Notes under the pieces: generated by a model
Told to the model about the DNA's origin: nothing
The model's database searches: none
The model's input: only the letters and a program-made list of their open reading frames with translations
Shown: in pieces, positions 1-7,081 of the stretch
How positions within the stretch are numbered: position 1 is the stretch's first letter
How the letters are laid out: the number at the start of each line of letters is the position of its first letter
Program-made: the position numbers and the translations under genes
Assembly (NCBI GenBank): GCA_947460795.1
Contig: CANHJA010000036.1
Coordinates: 1 to 13,524 of the forward strand
DNA from: Bacteroidota bacterium
GTDB taxonomy: Bacteria > Bacteroidota > Bacteroidia > Chitinophagales > Chitinophagaceae
Length of the DNA: 13,524 nt
Reading direction: 5' to 3'

Positions 1-13
1 ATTCGCAAGCAAA

Positions 14-1060
14 ATGATTGTTTGCCAACATGAAACAGCGGTTGTTGTATTAAGTTATAATGGCACAGATTTACATAAACTTTTTTTTCCTTTATTAGTT
101 GAACAAGCCAATGGTTTGTATGATGTTGTTTTAGTTGACAATGCCAGTACCGATGGTACGTACAATTATGTAAAAGAAAATTTCCCTACTGTTCATTTAG
201 TCAAAATTGATATTAATAGAGGGTTTGCCAACGGCTATTATGAAGGATTGTTGCAAATAAAATCGAAGTATTATGTGCTGTTAAGTGCCGATTTTGAAGT
301 GACTGAAAATTGGTTTCAGCCGTTGTATTCTTTAATAAAACAAAATCCTAAAATTGGCGCCCTTCAACCCAAAATAAAATATTATAAAGATAAAACCAAG
401 TTTGAATACGCAGGTGCAGGTGGTGGTTTTATGGATAAATGGGGCTATTTATTTTGCAGAGGTCGACTCTTTTTTACGTTAGAAGAAGATAAAAATCAAT
501 ACGATAATAACATTGAAGTTTTTTGGGCAGGCGGAGGATGCATGTTCATCAATGCAGATTTATACCATCAATTAGGAGGTTTAGACCGTGATTTATATGC
601 CCACATGGAAGAAGTAGATTTGTGTTGGCGGATGAAAAACGCAGGTTATACCATTGCGTATTGCGGCGAATCAACCGTGTATCATATTGGAGGAAGCGTG
701 ATCAGTTATGGCAGTCCTCAAAAAATATTTTATAATTATAGAAACAGTTTAGTGCTGTTACTAAAAAACCTGCCTACTTCAAAATTATGGTGGTTATTGC
801 CTTTTAGAATATTGTTAGACGGTGTGAGTGGATTAAGAGCGCTCTTAAAAGGCGACATAAAAGAAGTGAGAATGATTGTAAAAGCACATTGGAGTTTCTT
901 TTTAAAATTTGGTTTTTGGTATAAAAAACGAAAACAATCTCAACTATTAATTACCACACCCAACCTCAATGCCATTTACTCTAAAAGCATCATCGTTGAT
1001 TATTTCTTGAAAAAGAAAACGCTTTATAGTGAGTTGGGAAATGAGGAAATAGGGATTTAG
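14..1060 (+). CDS. Family 2 glycosyltransferase (rhamnosyltransferase-like)
   Basis: Predicted cytoplasmic or membrane-associated GT-A glycosyltransferase that moves a sugar from a nucleotide-sugar donor to a growing cell-surface glycan; donor and acceptor cannot be read from the sequence. The 348-aa product opens with the GT2 strand VVVLSYNG (residues 10-17). VDNASTDGT (41-49) binds the nucleotide, and SAD (91-93) stands where the metal-binding N/DxD usually is. FWAGGGCMFI (170-179) and the catalytic-loop motif EEVDLCWR (199-206) match the WbbL/rhamnosyltransferase-like branch. The last ~100 residues are basic and aromatic-rich (WWLLPFRILL at 259-268), which suggests membrane contact. The ATG at 14 fits the family N-terminus, but the frame is open to the window edge, so the start is not proven. 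No sugar-pathway neighbours are visible, and it is followed by a hairpin. Confidence 0.88.
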   Translation: MIVCQHETAVVVLSYNGTDLHKLFFPLLVEQANGLYDVVLVDNASTDGTYNYVKENFPTVHLVKIDINRGFANGYYEGLLQIKSKYYVLLSADFEVTENWFQPLYSLIKQNPKIGALQPKIKYYKDKTKFEYAGAGGGFMDKWGYLFCRGRLFFTLEEDKNQYDNNIEVFWAGGGCMFINADLYHQLGGLDRDLYAHMEEVDLCWRMKNAGYTIAYCGESTVYHIGGSVISYGSPQKIFYNYRNSLVLLLKNLPTSKLWWLLPFRILLDGVSGLRALLKGDIKEVRMIVKAHWSFFLKFGFWYKKRKQSQLLITTPNLNAIYSKSIIVDYFLKKKTLYSELGNEEIGI

Positions 1061-1083
1061 TTTTTGCAAGTAAGATTCCGTTA

Positions 1084-1104
1084 TTTGAAGGCTGTGCCTT
1101 CGAA
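1084..1104 (+). terminator. Weak hairpin after the glycosyltransferase gene
   Basis: TTTGAAGGC and GCCTTCGAA pair over 9 bp (one G-U) around a 3-nt loop, 24 nt after the glycosyltransferase stop. The following TCTTTATT is only moderately T-rich, so terminator function is inferred. A second perfect 6-bp hairpin, GTCGCT-TAT-AGCGAC, follows at 1115-1129 without a T-run. Confidence 0.45.
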
Positions 1105-1224
1105 TCTTTATTATGTCGCTTATAGCGACTAAAAAAAATGGCAAGGAAAAGTCGAACAATGTTAACTAGTTGAACTGTGCTATAGCCAAAAAGTTGCATA
1201 AACAACAAGACGTTGATTATATTA

Positions 1225-1401
1225 TATTCTTCGCAGAGTCTCTGCCTCAGGACTCTGCGATTAAAGAAACGAAATATTATTTTTGAAGAATGGCAGTAAG
1301 AAAGCAAATTCCTTTTTTCAACAGAGTCTCTGCCTCTGTACTCTGTGGCGGATAAAAATAATAACGCAGAGTCGTGCGGCACAGACTCTGCGAAGAAGTG
1401 A
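1225..1401. repeat. Three-hairpin direct repeat, copy A
   Basis: This 177-bp unit recurs at 2294-2472 in the same orientation. My hand alignment gives about 12-13 substitutions plus two single-base indels (about 93 % identity). It contains three palindromes. CGCAGAGTC/GACTCTGCG (1232-1240/1251-1259) is a perfect 9 bp with a 10-nt loop. ACAGAGT/ACTCTGT (1321-1327/1340-1346) is 7 bp. CGCAGAGTC/GACTCTGCG (1365-1373/1384-1392) is again 9 bp, with GTG-CGG-CAC inside its loop. The shared GAGTC/GACTC core makes it look like a REP/MITE-type non-autonomous element; mobilisation, for example by an IS200-like REP-associated transposase, is inference. Confidence 0.85.
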
Positions 1402-1446
1402 TATTTTATAATGTGGATAGTCTGCATACTAATCTAAATTTTTGTT

Positions 1447-1454
1447 TACTTTTG
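1447..1454 (+). promoter_or_regulatory. Bacteroidota-type -7 element upstream of the small cassette
   Basis: TACTTTTG matches the Bacteroidota -7 consensus TAnnTTTG and sits 28 nt before the ATG at 1483. A -33 TTTG at the usual 19-21 nt spacing is not clear; TCTG at 1421-1424 is the closest. It lies 45 bp downstream of repeat copy A, so the cassette seems to carry its own promoter. Confidence 0.5.
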
Positions 1455-1482
1455 AAATACATTAATGATTTAAGAAAAGTAC

Positions 1483-1923
1483 ATGAAATTACCACACTAC
1501 GAACTTATTGCAGAGAAAACGTTAAGAGTTTATGAATTTACAAGTGAAGGCCCTAGAGGACAAATCCAAAAACTTATTAAGTTTAGTGAAACTGCATTAA
1601 AAGGATATTACAATTTAGCTTTTGGAAATAAAGACCTTGAAACAGGCGATATTGACGACAAAGTTGTATCAAATAATGGAGATAGTGAACAAGTTTTAGC
1701 AACAGTAGTTTCTGCTGTTTATATGTTTACAGAAGCAAATAATGAAGCTTGGGTTTATGCAACAGGAAGTACTAACGCAAGAACACGACTATATAGAATG
1801 GGAATTACAAAATATATAGATGAAGTAAAAAGTGATTTTTATGTATTTGGACAATTGCAAGGCGAATGGGAAGAATTTAAAATAGACGTTGATTATAATG
1901 CTTTTTTAGTAAGAAGAAAATAA
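1483..1923 (+). CDS. DUF6934-like small protein, function unknown
   Basis: This is a 146-aa protein without signal peptide or membrane segment, so presumably cytoplasmic. From memory it resembles the Bacteroidota family named DUF6934; no function is established that I know of. Recognisable stretches are FTSEGPRGQIQKLIKF (19-34), YNLAFGNKD (43-51), SNNGDSEQVLATVVSAV (63-79) and VYATGSTNARTRLYRMGI (91-108). The last, a glycine-serine turn followed by alternating arginines, is the best candidate for a nucleic-acid or phosphate contact. The C-terminus is basic (VRRK). A 52-aa gene follows 30 bp downstream, and the pair lies between two direct repeats. The small, paired, repeat-flanked arrangement recalls toxin-antitoxin or defence cargo, but no nuclease or toxin motif is visible. 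The ATG at 1483 has an A-rich upstream rather than a Shine-Dalgarno, as usual in this phylum. Confidence 0.8.
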   Translation: MKLPHYELIAEKTLRVYEFTSEGPRGQIQKLIKFSETALKGYYNLAFGNKDLETGDIDDKVVSNNGDSEQVLATVVSAVYMFTEANNEAWVYATGSTNARTRLYRMGITKYIDEVKSDFYVFGQLQGEWEEFKIDVDYNAFLVRRK

Positions 1924-1953
1924 TGTAATTTTGTATAATAAATATTGACAAAC

Positions 1954-2112
1954 ATGAAATCCATACAAGAATTAAATGACAAAAAAATACCAATTGTGAG
2001 AATTGACAAGTCACTTGAAAAGTATTTAAAAATGCCAATTTTCCAAGATAAAGTTGACAAAGCAAACGAAGCATTGAGAACAGTTGGACTTCCAAAAATT
2101 GCTATAAAATAA
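1954..2112 (+). CDS. 52-aa hypothetical protein paired with the DUF6934-like gene
   Basis: This short frame starts at ATG 1954 and ends at TAA 2110-2112. The product begins MKSIQELNDKK and ends GLPKIAIK. It is lysine-rich and predicted mostly helical (SLEKYLKMPIFQDKVDK, residues 20-36; ANEALRTVGL, 37-46), with no signal peptide. It begins 30 bp after the preceding gene in the same direction, which suggests one transcript. Codon use and amino-acid composition look like a real gene: amphipathic helices, balanced charge, no low complexity. It could be the partner, for example an antitoxin-like binder, of the upstream protein; that is inference. I recognise no named family. Confidence 0.6.
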   Translation: MKSIQELNDKKIPIVRIDKSLEKYLKMPIFQDKVDKANEALRTVGLPKIAIK

Positions 2113-2119
2113 GCACTAC

Positions 2120-2215
2120 AGCTAACAACTAAGCTTTCGAGCGGTCTGAAAGACCTAGTATGAAAGCTAGGTTGAACCCCGAATAACGGGCCAGGCGAAA
2201 CCATTGCATAGTAAG
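2120..2215 (+). ncRNA. Candidate structured RNA or group II intron domain I fragment
   Basis: Directly after the 52-aa gene come adjacent hairpins with short A-rich loops: GGTCT-GAA-AGACC, CCTAG-(TATGAAAG)-CTAGG sharing its CC with the first, and CCCG-AATAA-CGGG, followed by GG-CGAAA-CC. This density of stems is unlike the AT-rich surroundings. The loop pattern (CUGAAAG, UAUGAAAGCUAGG) loosely recalls domain I of bacterial group II introns, but no reverse transcriptase gene or domain V is present. It would therefore be a relic, or a different structured RNA belonging to the cassette. Boundaries are approximate. Confidence 0.3.
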
Positions 2216-2293
2216 CAGTATAATTTTTATTATGGAGATATCGAGGTGTGTTTTTATCCTCTGTGAATGTTGTGCTAAAAGCATAACATTTTT

Positions 2294-2472
2294 TATTCTT
2301 CGCAGAGTCTCTGCCTCAGGACTCTGCGTTTAAAGAAACGAAATATTATTTTTGAAGAATGGCAGTATGAAAGCAAATCCCTTTTTTTCAACAGAGTCTC
2401 TGTATCTTTACTCTGCTTCGGATAAAAAATAAAAACGCAGAGTCGTGCGGCACAGACTCTGCTAAGAGGTGA
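2294..2472. repeat. Three-hairpin direct repeat, copy B
   Basis: This is the second copy of the 1225-1401 unit, 179 bp, in the same orientation. Its palindromes are CGCAGAGTC/GACTCTGCG (2301-2309/2320-2328), a decayed middle hairpin beginning at 2391, and CGCAGAGTC/GACTCTGC (2436-2444/2455-2462). Differences from copy A concentrate in the middle hairpin, while the first and third are nearly unchanged, including the loops. With copy A it brackets the two small genes and the hairpin cluster. Confidence 0.85.
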
Positions 2473-2487
2473 AGATTGATTTATATC

Positions 2488-2518
2488 AAAAAAGGATTCA
2501 TATTATGAATCCTTTTTT
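2488..2518. terminator. Strong bidirectional terminator closing the accessory island
   Basis: AAAAAAGGATTCATA and TATGAATCCTTTTTT form a perfect 15-base inverted repeat around a single base. On either strand the stem is followed by a T-run (six T on +). It separates the plus-strand cassette from the convergent malic enzyme gene. Confidence 0.85.
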
Positions 2519-2561
2519 GTGTTGGTATTGGAAAGTTGAATAATGTGCGTGTCGTTGAAAA

Positions 2562-2583
2562 GTGCGACGCAATTTCGCTGCAC
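2562..2583 (-). terminator. Likely terminator hairpin of maeB
   Basis: Read on the minus strand, GTGCAGCG and CGTCGCAC pair with one mismatch and one wobble around a 6-nt loop, then TTTT follows. It lies 33 bp beyond the malic enzyme stop. The perfect palindrome at 2488-2518 would act as backup. Confidence 0.45.
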
Positions 2584-2616
2584 AAATAAAAAGACCTCGA
2601 CCTCAAAAAAATGTAT

Positions 2617-4896
2617 TTATTTCCTTTTATTCTTTACATGAGCGTCTACAGATGCAATGGCTACCATGTTCACAATTTGACGAACAGTACTTCCCAATTG
2701 CAACACATGAACCGATTTGTTTAAGCCAAGTAAAATAGGGCCTACAGCCTCCATATTGCCTAATTCCATCATTAAATGATACGCAATATTTCCTGCCGAA
2801 AGATTCGGGAAAATTAAAATGTTGGGCGCATTATTTACTAATTGACTGAATGGATAATTTTCTTTTAATAGCTCGCCATTGAATGCAATGCTACCTTGAA
2901 TTTCCCCATCTACAATAATTTCAGGATGTTGTTCGTGCAATATTTTCACCGCTTCTTTCATTTTCTTAGCTTCGCTTAAATCGCTTGAGCCAAAATTAGA
3001 GTATGAAAGTAAAGCCACTCTTGGTTTTACATTTAAGGATTTCAATTCTTTTGCAGCCAATAAGGTGATGTCTACTAATTCTTGCGCTGTAGGAAATTCA
3101 TTAATGGTTGTGTCGGCAAAACAAATAGGTCCTCTTTTGGTCAACATAATATACATTCCTGCTATCTTTTTCACATTGGGTTCTACGCCAATGATTTCTA
3201 AAACAGGTCGTAGTGTGTCAGGATATTTTCTTGTCAAGCCAGTAATCAATGCATCGGCCTCACCATTTTCCACCATCATGCAACCAAAATAATTTCGTTC
3301 ACGCATTATTTTTTTAGCTTCATAACTGTTGTATCCTTTTCTGCTGCGTTTAGTAAATAAAATTTGACCATATTCATTTCTCAACTCTTCATTGCTATCA
3401 TCTTTAGGGTCAATGATTTGCACATCCGTTAATTCAATATGGTTTTCCTCTAAAATAGCATTTATCTTTTTCGGATTTCCTAATAAAATAGGAATTGCGA
3501 TTCCCTCATCTTTTACGATTTGAGCTGCTTTTAATGTTTTGAAATTTTCAGCATCGGCAAATACCACCCGTTTTTTGTATTGCTTGGCTTTGTTAATAAT
3601 GACTTTTAAAATATTGTCATCGCTGCCCAATCTTGTTTGAAGTTCTTCTTCATATTTCGCCCAATCAATATTTGTTTTCAGCGCAACATTGCTATCAACG
3701 GCTGCATGAGCAACGGCTAATGAAACCTCTGAAAGTAAACGCGGGTCCATTGGTTTTGGTATGATATACAAAGGGCCAAAAGCTAAATTCTTTTCTTGAT
3801 AAGCCATATTCACCATTTCAGGTACTGGCTTTTTTGCCAATGCTGCTAAGGCTTTTACAGCAGCTAATTTCATTTCTTCGTTGATTGATTTAGCTCTTAC
3901 ATCTAACGCACCTCTAAAAATGTAAGGAAATCCTAATACATTGTTTACTTGGTTCGGATAATCACTTCTGCCTGTTGCCATGATCACATCTGGTCGAGTT
4001 GCAATAGCAGTTTCGTAATCAATTTCAGGATCAGGATTTGCCAAAGCAAAAACAATCGGGTTGGGTGCCATGCCTAAAAGCATTTCTCCAGACACAATGC
4101 CTCCTTTTGATAAACCTATGAAAACATCCGCATCCATCATGGCTTCCGATAAAGAATTGATTTCTCTTGCTGTTGCAAATTGTTGTTTCATTGCATCCAA
4201 ATCGGTTCTGCTTTGAGTGATGGCTCCTTTGCTGTCAAACATGACAAAGTTTTCTTGTTTTGCCCCTAAGCTTAAATATAATTTGCTGCAAGACATGGCC
4301 GAAGCACCTGCGCCACTGACTACAATTTTTGCATCTTCAATTTTTTTACCTTGTAATTCTAATGCATTTAACAATGCTGCAGAAGAAATAATTGCAGTGC
4401 CATGTTGGTCATCGTGCATAATCGGAATATTTAATTCCTCTTTTAACCGACGTTCAATTTCAAAACATTCTGGCGCTTTAATATCTTCTAAATTAATTCC
4501 TCCAAACGTAGGTTCTAAAGCTTTCACGGTTCTAATAAATTCTTCCGTGTCTTTTGTATCTATTTCAATGTCAAAAACATCAATGTCGGCATAAATTTTA
4601 AATAGCAAACCTTTTCCTTCCATTACTGGTTTTGAGGCTAAAGGTCCAATATCGCCTAGGCCTAATACGGCTGTCCCATTGCTAATTACAGCAACTAAAT
4701 TTCCCTTCGCGGTATATTTATATACGTCTTCAGGATTTTTTTCAATTTCCCTGCAAGGTTCTGCTACTCCTGGGGAATAGGCTAATGCTAAATCTCGTTG
4801 CGTTTTTGTTTCTTTTGTTGGGATTACTTCTATTTTTCCTGGCTTCCCTTTAGAATGATAATCTAAAGCATCTATTTTGCGAATTTCTTTCTGCAT
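2617..4896 (-). CDS. maeB: NADP-dependent malic enzyme with C-terminal phosphotransacetylase-like domain
   Basis: Cytoplasmic enzyme that oxidatively decarboxylates malate to pyruvate and CO2, yielding NADPH, and links the TCA cycle to pyruvate and lipid synthesis. The 759-aa length matches the MaeB hybrid class. Residues 1-430 are the malic enzyme part. Catalytic Tyr lies in LAYSPGVAEP (Y40) and Lys in GKGLLFK (95 or 100). Metal ligands are ED (137-138) and HDDQHGT (161-167). The dinucleotide loop is GAGASA (195-200), followed by NPDPE (287-291) and GRSDYPNQVNN (309-319). Residues ~432-759 are the phosphotransacetylase-like domain, ending with GPILLGLNKSVHVLQLGS (719-736). In E. coli MaeB this domain is regulatory (acetyl-CoA responsive) and not known to act as a phosphotransacetylase; the same is inferred here. 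The start at 4896 matches the family N-terminus. The histidine kinase gene lies 158 bp upstream on the same strand, too far to claim an operon. Confidence 0.96.
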   Translation of the reverse strand: MQKEIRKIDALDYHSKGKPGKIEVIPTKETKTQRDLALAYSPGVAEPCREIEKNPEDVYKYTAKGNLVAVISNGTAVLGLGDIGPLASKPVMEGKGLLFKIYADIDVFDIEIDTKDTEEFIRTVKALEPTFGGINLEDIKAPECFEIERRLKEELNIPIMHDDQHGTAIISSAALLNALELQGKKIEDAKIVVSGAGASAMSCSKLYLSLGAKQENFVMFDSKGAITQSRTDLDAMKQQFATAREINSLSEAMMDADVFIGLSKGGIVSGEMLLGMAPNPIVFALANPDPEIDYETAIATRPDVIMATGRSDYPNQVNNVLGFPYIFRGALDVRAKSINEEMKLAAVKALAALAKKPVPEMVNMAYQEKNLAFGPLYIIPKPMDPRLLSEVSLAVAHAAVDSNVALKTNIDWAKYEEELQTRLGSDDNILKVIINKAKQYKKRVVFADAENFKTLKAAQIVKDEGIAIPILLGNPKKINAILEENHIELTDVQIIDPKDDSNEELRNEYGQILFTKRSRKGYNSYEAKKIMRERNYFGCMMVENGEADALITGLTRKYPDTLRPVLEIIGVEPNVKKIAGMYIMLTKRGPICFADTTINEFPTAQELVDITLLAAKELKSLNVKPRVALLSYSNFGSSDLSEAKKMKEAVKILHEQHPEIIVDGEIQGSIAFNGELLKENYPFSQLVNNAPNILIFPNLSAGNIAYHLMMELGNMEAVGPILLGLNKSVHVLQLGSTVRQIVNMVAIASVDAHVKNKRK

Positions 4897-4947
4897 GTCT
4901 CTTACTGCATAATGTTTTATGAATGGTAAAAATACGAATTTATAAGG

Positions 4948-4966
4948 GATTATTATTTTAATAATC
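4948..4966. promoter_or_regulatory. Perfect AT-rich palindrome upstream of maeB
   Basis: GATTATTA-TTT-TAATAATC is a perfect 8-bp inverted repeat 52-70 bp before the malic enzyme start and about 90 bp beyond the histidine kinase stop. It could be an operator or a weak kinase-gene terminator. No T-run follows on the minus strand, so an operator is slightly favoured. In such AT-rich DNA chance is also possible. Confidence 0.3.
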
Positions 4967-5054
4967 TCAAAATATTTCAGTTTTTTAGATTGTATTTATT
5001 GAATATTTATTAACGGCGTATCAAAATTTAATTACAAAAGGATGTTCATTTAAT

Positions 5055-6326
5055 TTACACATTTGAAAAACGAATTGTAAATGTGGTGCCAATACCCAAT
5101 TCACTGGTTAATTCTATTTTCCCTTTGTGAGCTTCTATTATTTTTTTAACATACGTTAAGCCCAATCCAAAACCTTTCACATTGTGTAAGTTGCCAGTAT
5201 GAGCTCTGAAAAACTTTTCATACACATTATTTTGTGTCTCTCTATCCATTCCAATCCCATTGTCTAGCACTTTAATAGAAATCATTTTTGCTTCATTTGA
5301 AGTTGAAATTTTTATTCTTGGATTTTCTTTTGAGTATTTAATCGCATTGTCAAGTAAATTGAAAATGATATTTGTAAAATGTACCTCATCAGCTTCTATC
5401 ATATAATTTGTAGCCCCAAGATCTGTCGAAAACTCCACATTGGCTTCTTGCATTTGAAGGGTTGTGTTTTCAGCTACTCGTTGTATAATTTCATGCACAT
5501 TCAATTTTTTGATAGACATTTTTAACTCATCTTTTTCAAGTTGAGAGGCTTGTAAAATTTTTTCAACTTGCTGGTTCATCCGTTTGTTTTCTTCTTTAAT
5601 AATACCAGTATAATATTCTATTTGTGTTCTGTTTGAAATCACTTTTTCATTTTTTAATGCATCTGAAGCTAGTGAAATGGTAGCAATAGGCGTTTTAAAT
5701 TCATGCGTCATATTATTAATGAAATCAGATTTAATTTCAGATAATTTTTTTTGACTGAACATTGTTCTTATCGTTAAAACAAAAGCAGCAATAATAACCG
5801 ATGTAAATAAAATAGAAAATAAAAGGAGCGTGGCTAAGTGTTTTTGGAAATAATTTTCGGGTTCAATTATATAAATATTGAGCATTTCATTATTTACAAT
5901 ATTTTCACCACTTAACATCTTAGGATAATTGTTTGTAGAAGAAAAATATTCTTCTTTAAACCCTGTGCTAAACATAATCGGTATGCGGGCTTCATTGGTA
6001 ATGCAAAACTCAAAAGGTTGTTTGATCATTTTTTTTCGAAGCTCAGTTTTAATAATATCTTTTAATTCATACTGACTTAAAACGCTTGATGTTGGCACAT
6101 AATTATTAAATGACAATCCTTTGAAAGGAAAATTAAAGCCAATCGCATCATGATCTTTTCTCGCATTGATGGTATCTTTAATATTGTCTAAACAAGAATA
6201 TATGTCGTTTTCATATTGTTCTTTTTTTAATTTCATGGCTCCATCAATCCATTGATACTGCAGGTAAATTAATCCTAAAACAGAAACAATGGTCAATGCG
6301 ATAATTATTGGGAATATTCTTTTCAC
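5055..6326 (-). CDS. Membrane sensor histidine kinase, RprX-like
   Basis: Inner-membrane two-component sensor of 423 aa. One transmembrane helix covers residues 4-24 (IFPIIIALTIVSVLGLIYLQ), and an extracytoplasmic loop of about 140 residues (25-163) holds the presumed sensor with no recognised fold. A second helix is at 164-188 (LATLLLFSILFTSVIIAAFV). The HisKA domain carries the phospho-acceptor His208 in MTHEFKTP. The HATPase domain shows the N box FNLLDNAIKYS (322-332), G1 DNGIGMD (355-361), F box KFFRAHTG (371-378) and G2 GFGLGL (385-390), so it looks catalytically complete. There is no HAMP segment; the kinase core follows the second helix almost directly. The YLQYQW stretch and layout match the Bacteroidota RprX group, normally paired with an RprY-type response regulator, but none lies in this window. 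It is transcribed away from yqgE across a 112-bp spacer. Confidence 0.93.
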   Translation of the reverse strand: MKRIFPIIIALTIVSVLGLIYLQYQWIDGAMKLKKEQYENDIYSCLDNIKDTINARKDHDAIGFNFPFKGLSFNNYVPTSSVLSQYELKDIIKTELRKKMIKQPFEFCITNEARIPIMFSTGFKEEYFSSTNNYPKMLSGENIVNNEMLNIYIIEPENYFQKHLATLLLFSILFTSVIIAAFVLTIRTMFSQKKLSEIKSDFINNMTHEFKTPIATISLASDALKNEKVISNRTQIEYYTGIIKEENKRMNQQVEKILQASQLEKDELKMSIKKLNVHEIIQRVAENTTLQMQEANVEFSTDLGATNYMIEADEVHFTNIIFNLLDNAIKYSKENPRIKISTSNEAKMISIKVLDNGIGMDRETQNNVYEKFFRAHTGNLHNVKGFGLGLTYVKKIIEAHKGKIELTSELGIGTTFTIRFSNV

Positions 6327-6438
6327 CTCACAAAAGTAATCTATCCAATGGTTGCAAAAAATGATTTTTGTTTATTTTAACATGCTTTATTTATTTAAAA
6401 TAATATTAATTTTACTGATATAATTTTAACTTTTTCGA

Positions 6439-7014
6439 ATGGACAGTTTAATAAAAATGGACACCGGCATAGAATTGTGTAAAGGCAAACTGCTTATTTC
6501 TGAGCCCTTACTGCAAGATGATAATTTTCATAAATCAGTTATTTTTTTATGCCACCATTCTCCAAAGGAAAGCCTTGGGTTTATTTTAAATAAACAAGCA
6601 AGCCAATTATTGAATTTCTATTTGAATGATGCCATGAGTTTAGATTTCCCAGTATTTATTGGCGGTCCTGTGGATCAAGAAATGTTGCATTTTATTCATT
6701 CGGTTCCTGAAATAGCTGGGGGCGAAAAAATTACAGAAGATATTTATTGGAGTGGTGATTTAGAACAAATTGTAGAAGGAATAAAAATTGGGAAAGTAAC
6801 TACTAATAATTGTAAATTTTTCATAGGATATTCGGGCTGGGGGATTGGGCAGTTAGAAGCAGAAATTGAAATGAATGCCTGGTTAGTAGCGCATTCAAAC
6901 ACTGTATTGGTTTTTAATACGCCTGTAAAAATGGTATGGAATGATGCAGTTAAAAGTCTTGGCAAACAATATTCTCCGTTGTTATTTATGCCAGAGAATC
7001 CAGAGTTAAACTGA
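6439..7014 (+). CDS. yqgE: YqgE/AlgH family protein
   Basis: A 191-aa cytoplasmic protein of the conserved UPF0301 (YqgE/AlgH) family, whose biochemical role is unsettled; AlgH in Pseudomonas was linked to alginate regulation. Family hallmarks are LLISEPLLQD (18-27), ESLGFILNK (44-52), FIGGPVDQEMLHFIH (73-87) and FIGYSGWGIGQLEAEI (128-143), followed by the conserved Trp148. Length is typical. Two in-frame starts exist, ATG 6439 and ATG 6457. The first is given because it precedes the usual N-terminal extension, but the second would leave the conserved core intact. The gene stands alone and is convergent with the protease gene, sharing a terminator. Confidence 0.93.
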   Translation: MDSLIKMDTGIELCKGKLLISEPLLQDDNFHKSVIFLCHHSPKESLGFILNKQASQLLNFYLNDAMSLDFPVFIGGPVDQEMLHFIHSVPEIAGGEKITEDIYWSGDLEQIVEGIKIGKVTTNNCKFFIGYSGWGIGQLEAEIEMNAWLVAHSNTVLVFNTPVKMVWNDAVKSLGKQYSPLLFMPENPELN

Positions 7015-7045
7015 TTTTTATTGATCCTATTTTGTTTTTAGTGAA

Positions 7046-7078
7046 AAAAAAACTGTAAAATAAATTTACAGTTTTTTT
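7046..7078. terminator. Bidirectional terminator between yqgE and the protease gene
   Basis: CTGTAAA (7053-7059) pairs with TTTACAG (7065-7071) around a 5-nt loop. Seven A before it and seven T after it extend the stem to 14 bp and supply the T-run on both strands. It lies 32 bp after the yqgE stop and just beyond the protease stop, so it can serve both convergent genes. Confidence 0.88.
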
Positions 7079-7081
7079 AAA

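Larger units (their letters stand above)
1061..1482. other. Gene-free interval with hairpins and repeat copy A
   Basis: No credible gene is present here. The interval holds two small hairpins (1084-1104 and 1115-1129), the first copy of the 178-bp three-hairpin repeat (1225-1401), and the promoter of the following small gene. A 145-codon reverse frame crosses it, but it runs through the palindromes and into the glycosyltransferase 3' end, and it shows no protein-like features. Confidence 0.7.
2113..2616. other. Gene-free interval: hairpin cluster, repeat copy B, terminators
   Basis: No credible gene is present. In order, the interval holds a cluster of short hairpins (about 2120-2215), a spacer, the second three-hairpin repeat (2294-2472), a strong bidirectional terminator (2488-2518), and a hairpin serving the reverse-strand malic enzyme gene (2562-2583). 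A 33-codon frame at 2232 runs into the repeat and is not supported. Confidence 0.7.

Noticed and set aside
990..1427. 145-codon reverse frame across the repeat
   Set aside because: It runs through the palindromic repeat and into the 3' end of the glycosyltransferase; composition is cysteine- and serine-scattered with no domain, and the open frame is a by-product of the repeat.
1893..2204. 103-codon reverse frame antisense to the small cassette
   Set aside because: It is antisense to two plus-strand genes that have better composition, and it overlaps the hairpin string.
2232..2333. 33-codon frame entering repeat copy B
   Set aside because: Its second half is translated hairpin sequence; no sign of selection as protein.
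1225..2472. CRISPR array or integron attC array
   Set aside because: Only two long repeats with an 892-bp interval containing genes; no short regular repeat-spacer pattern and no clear attC core sites or integrase.
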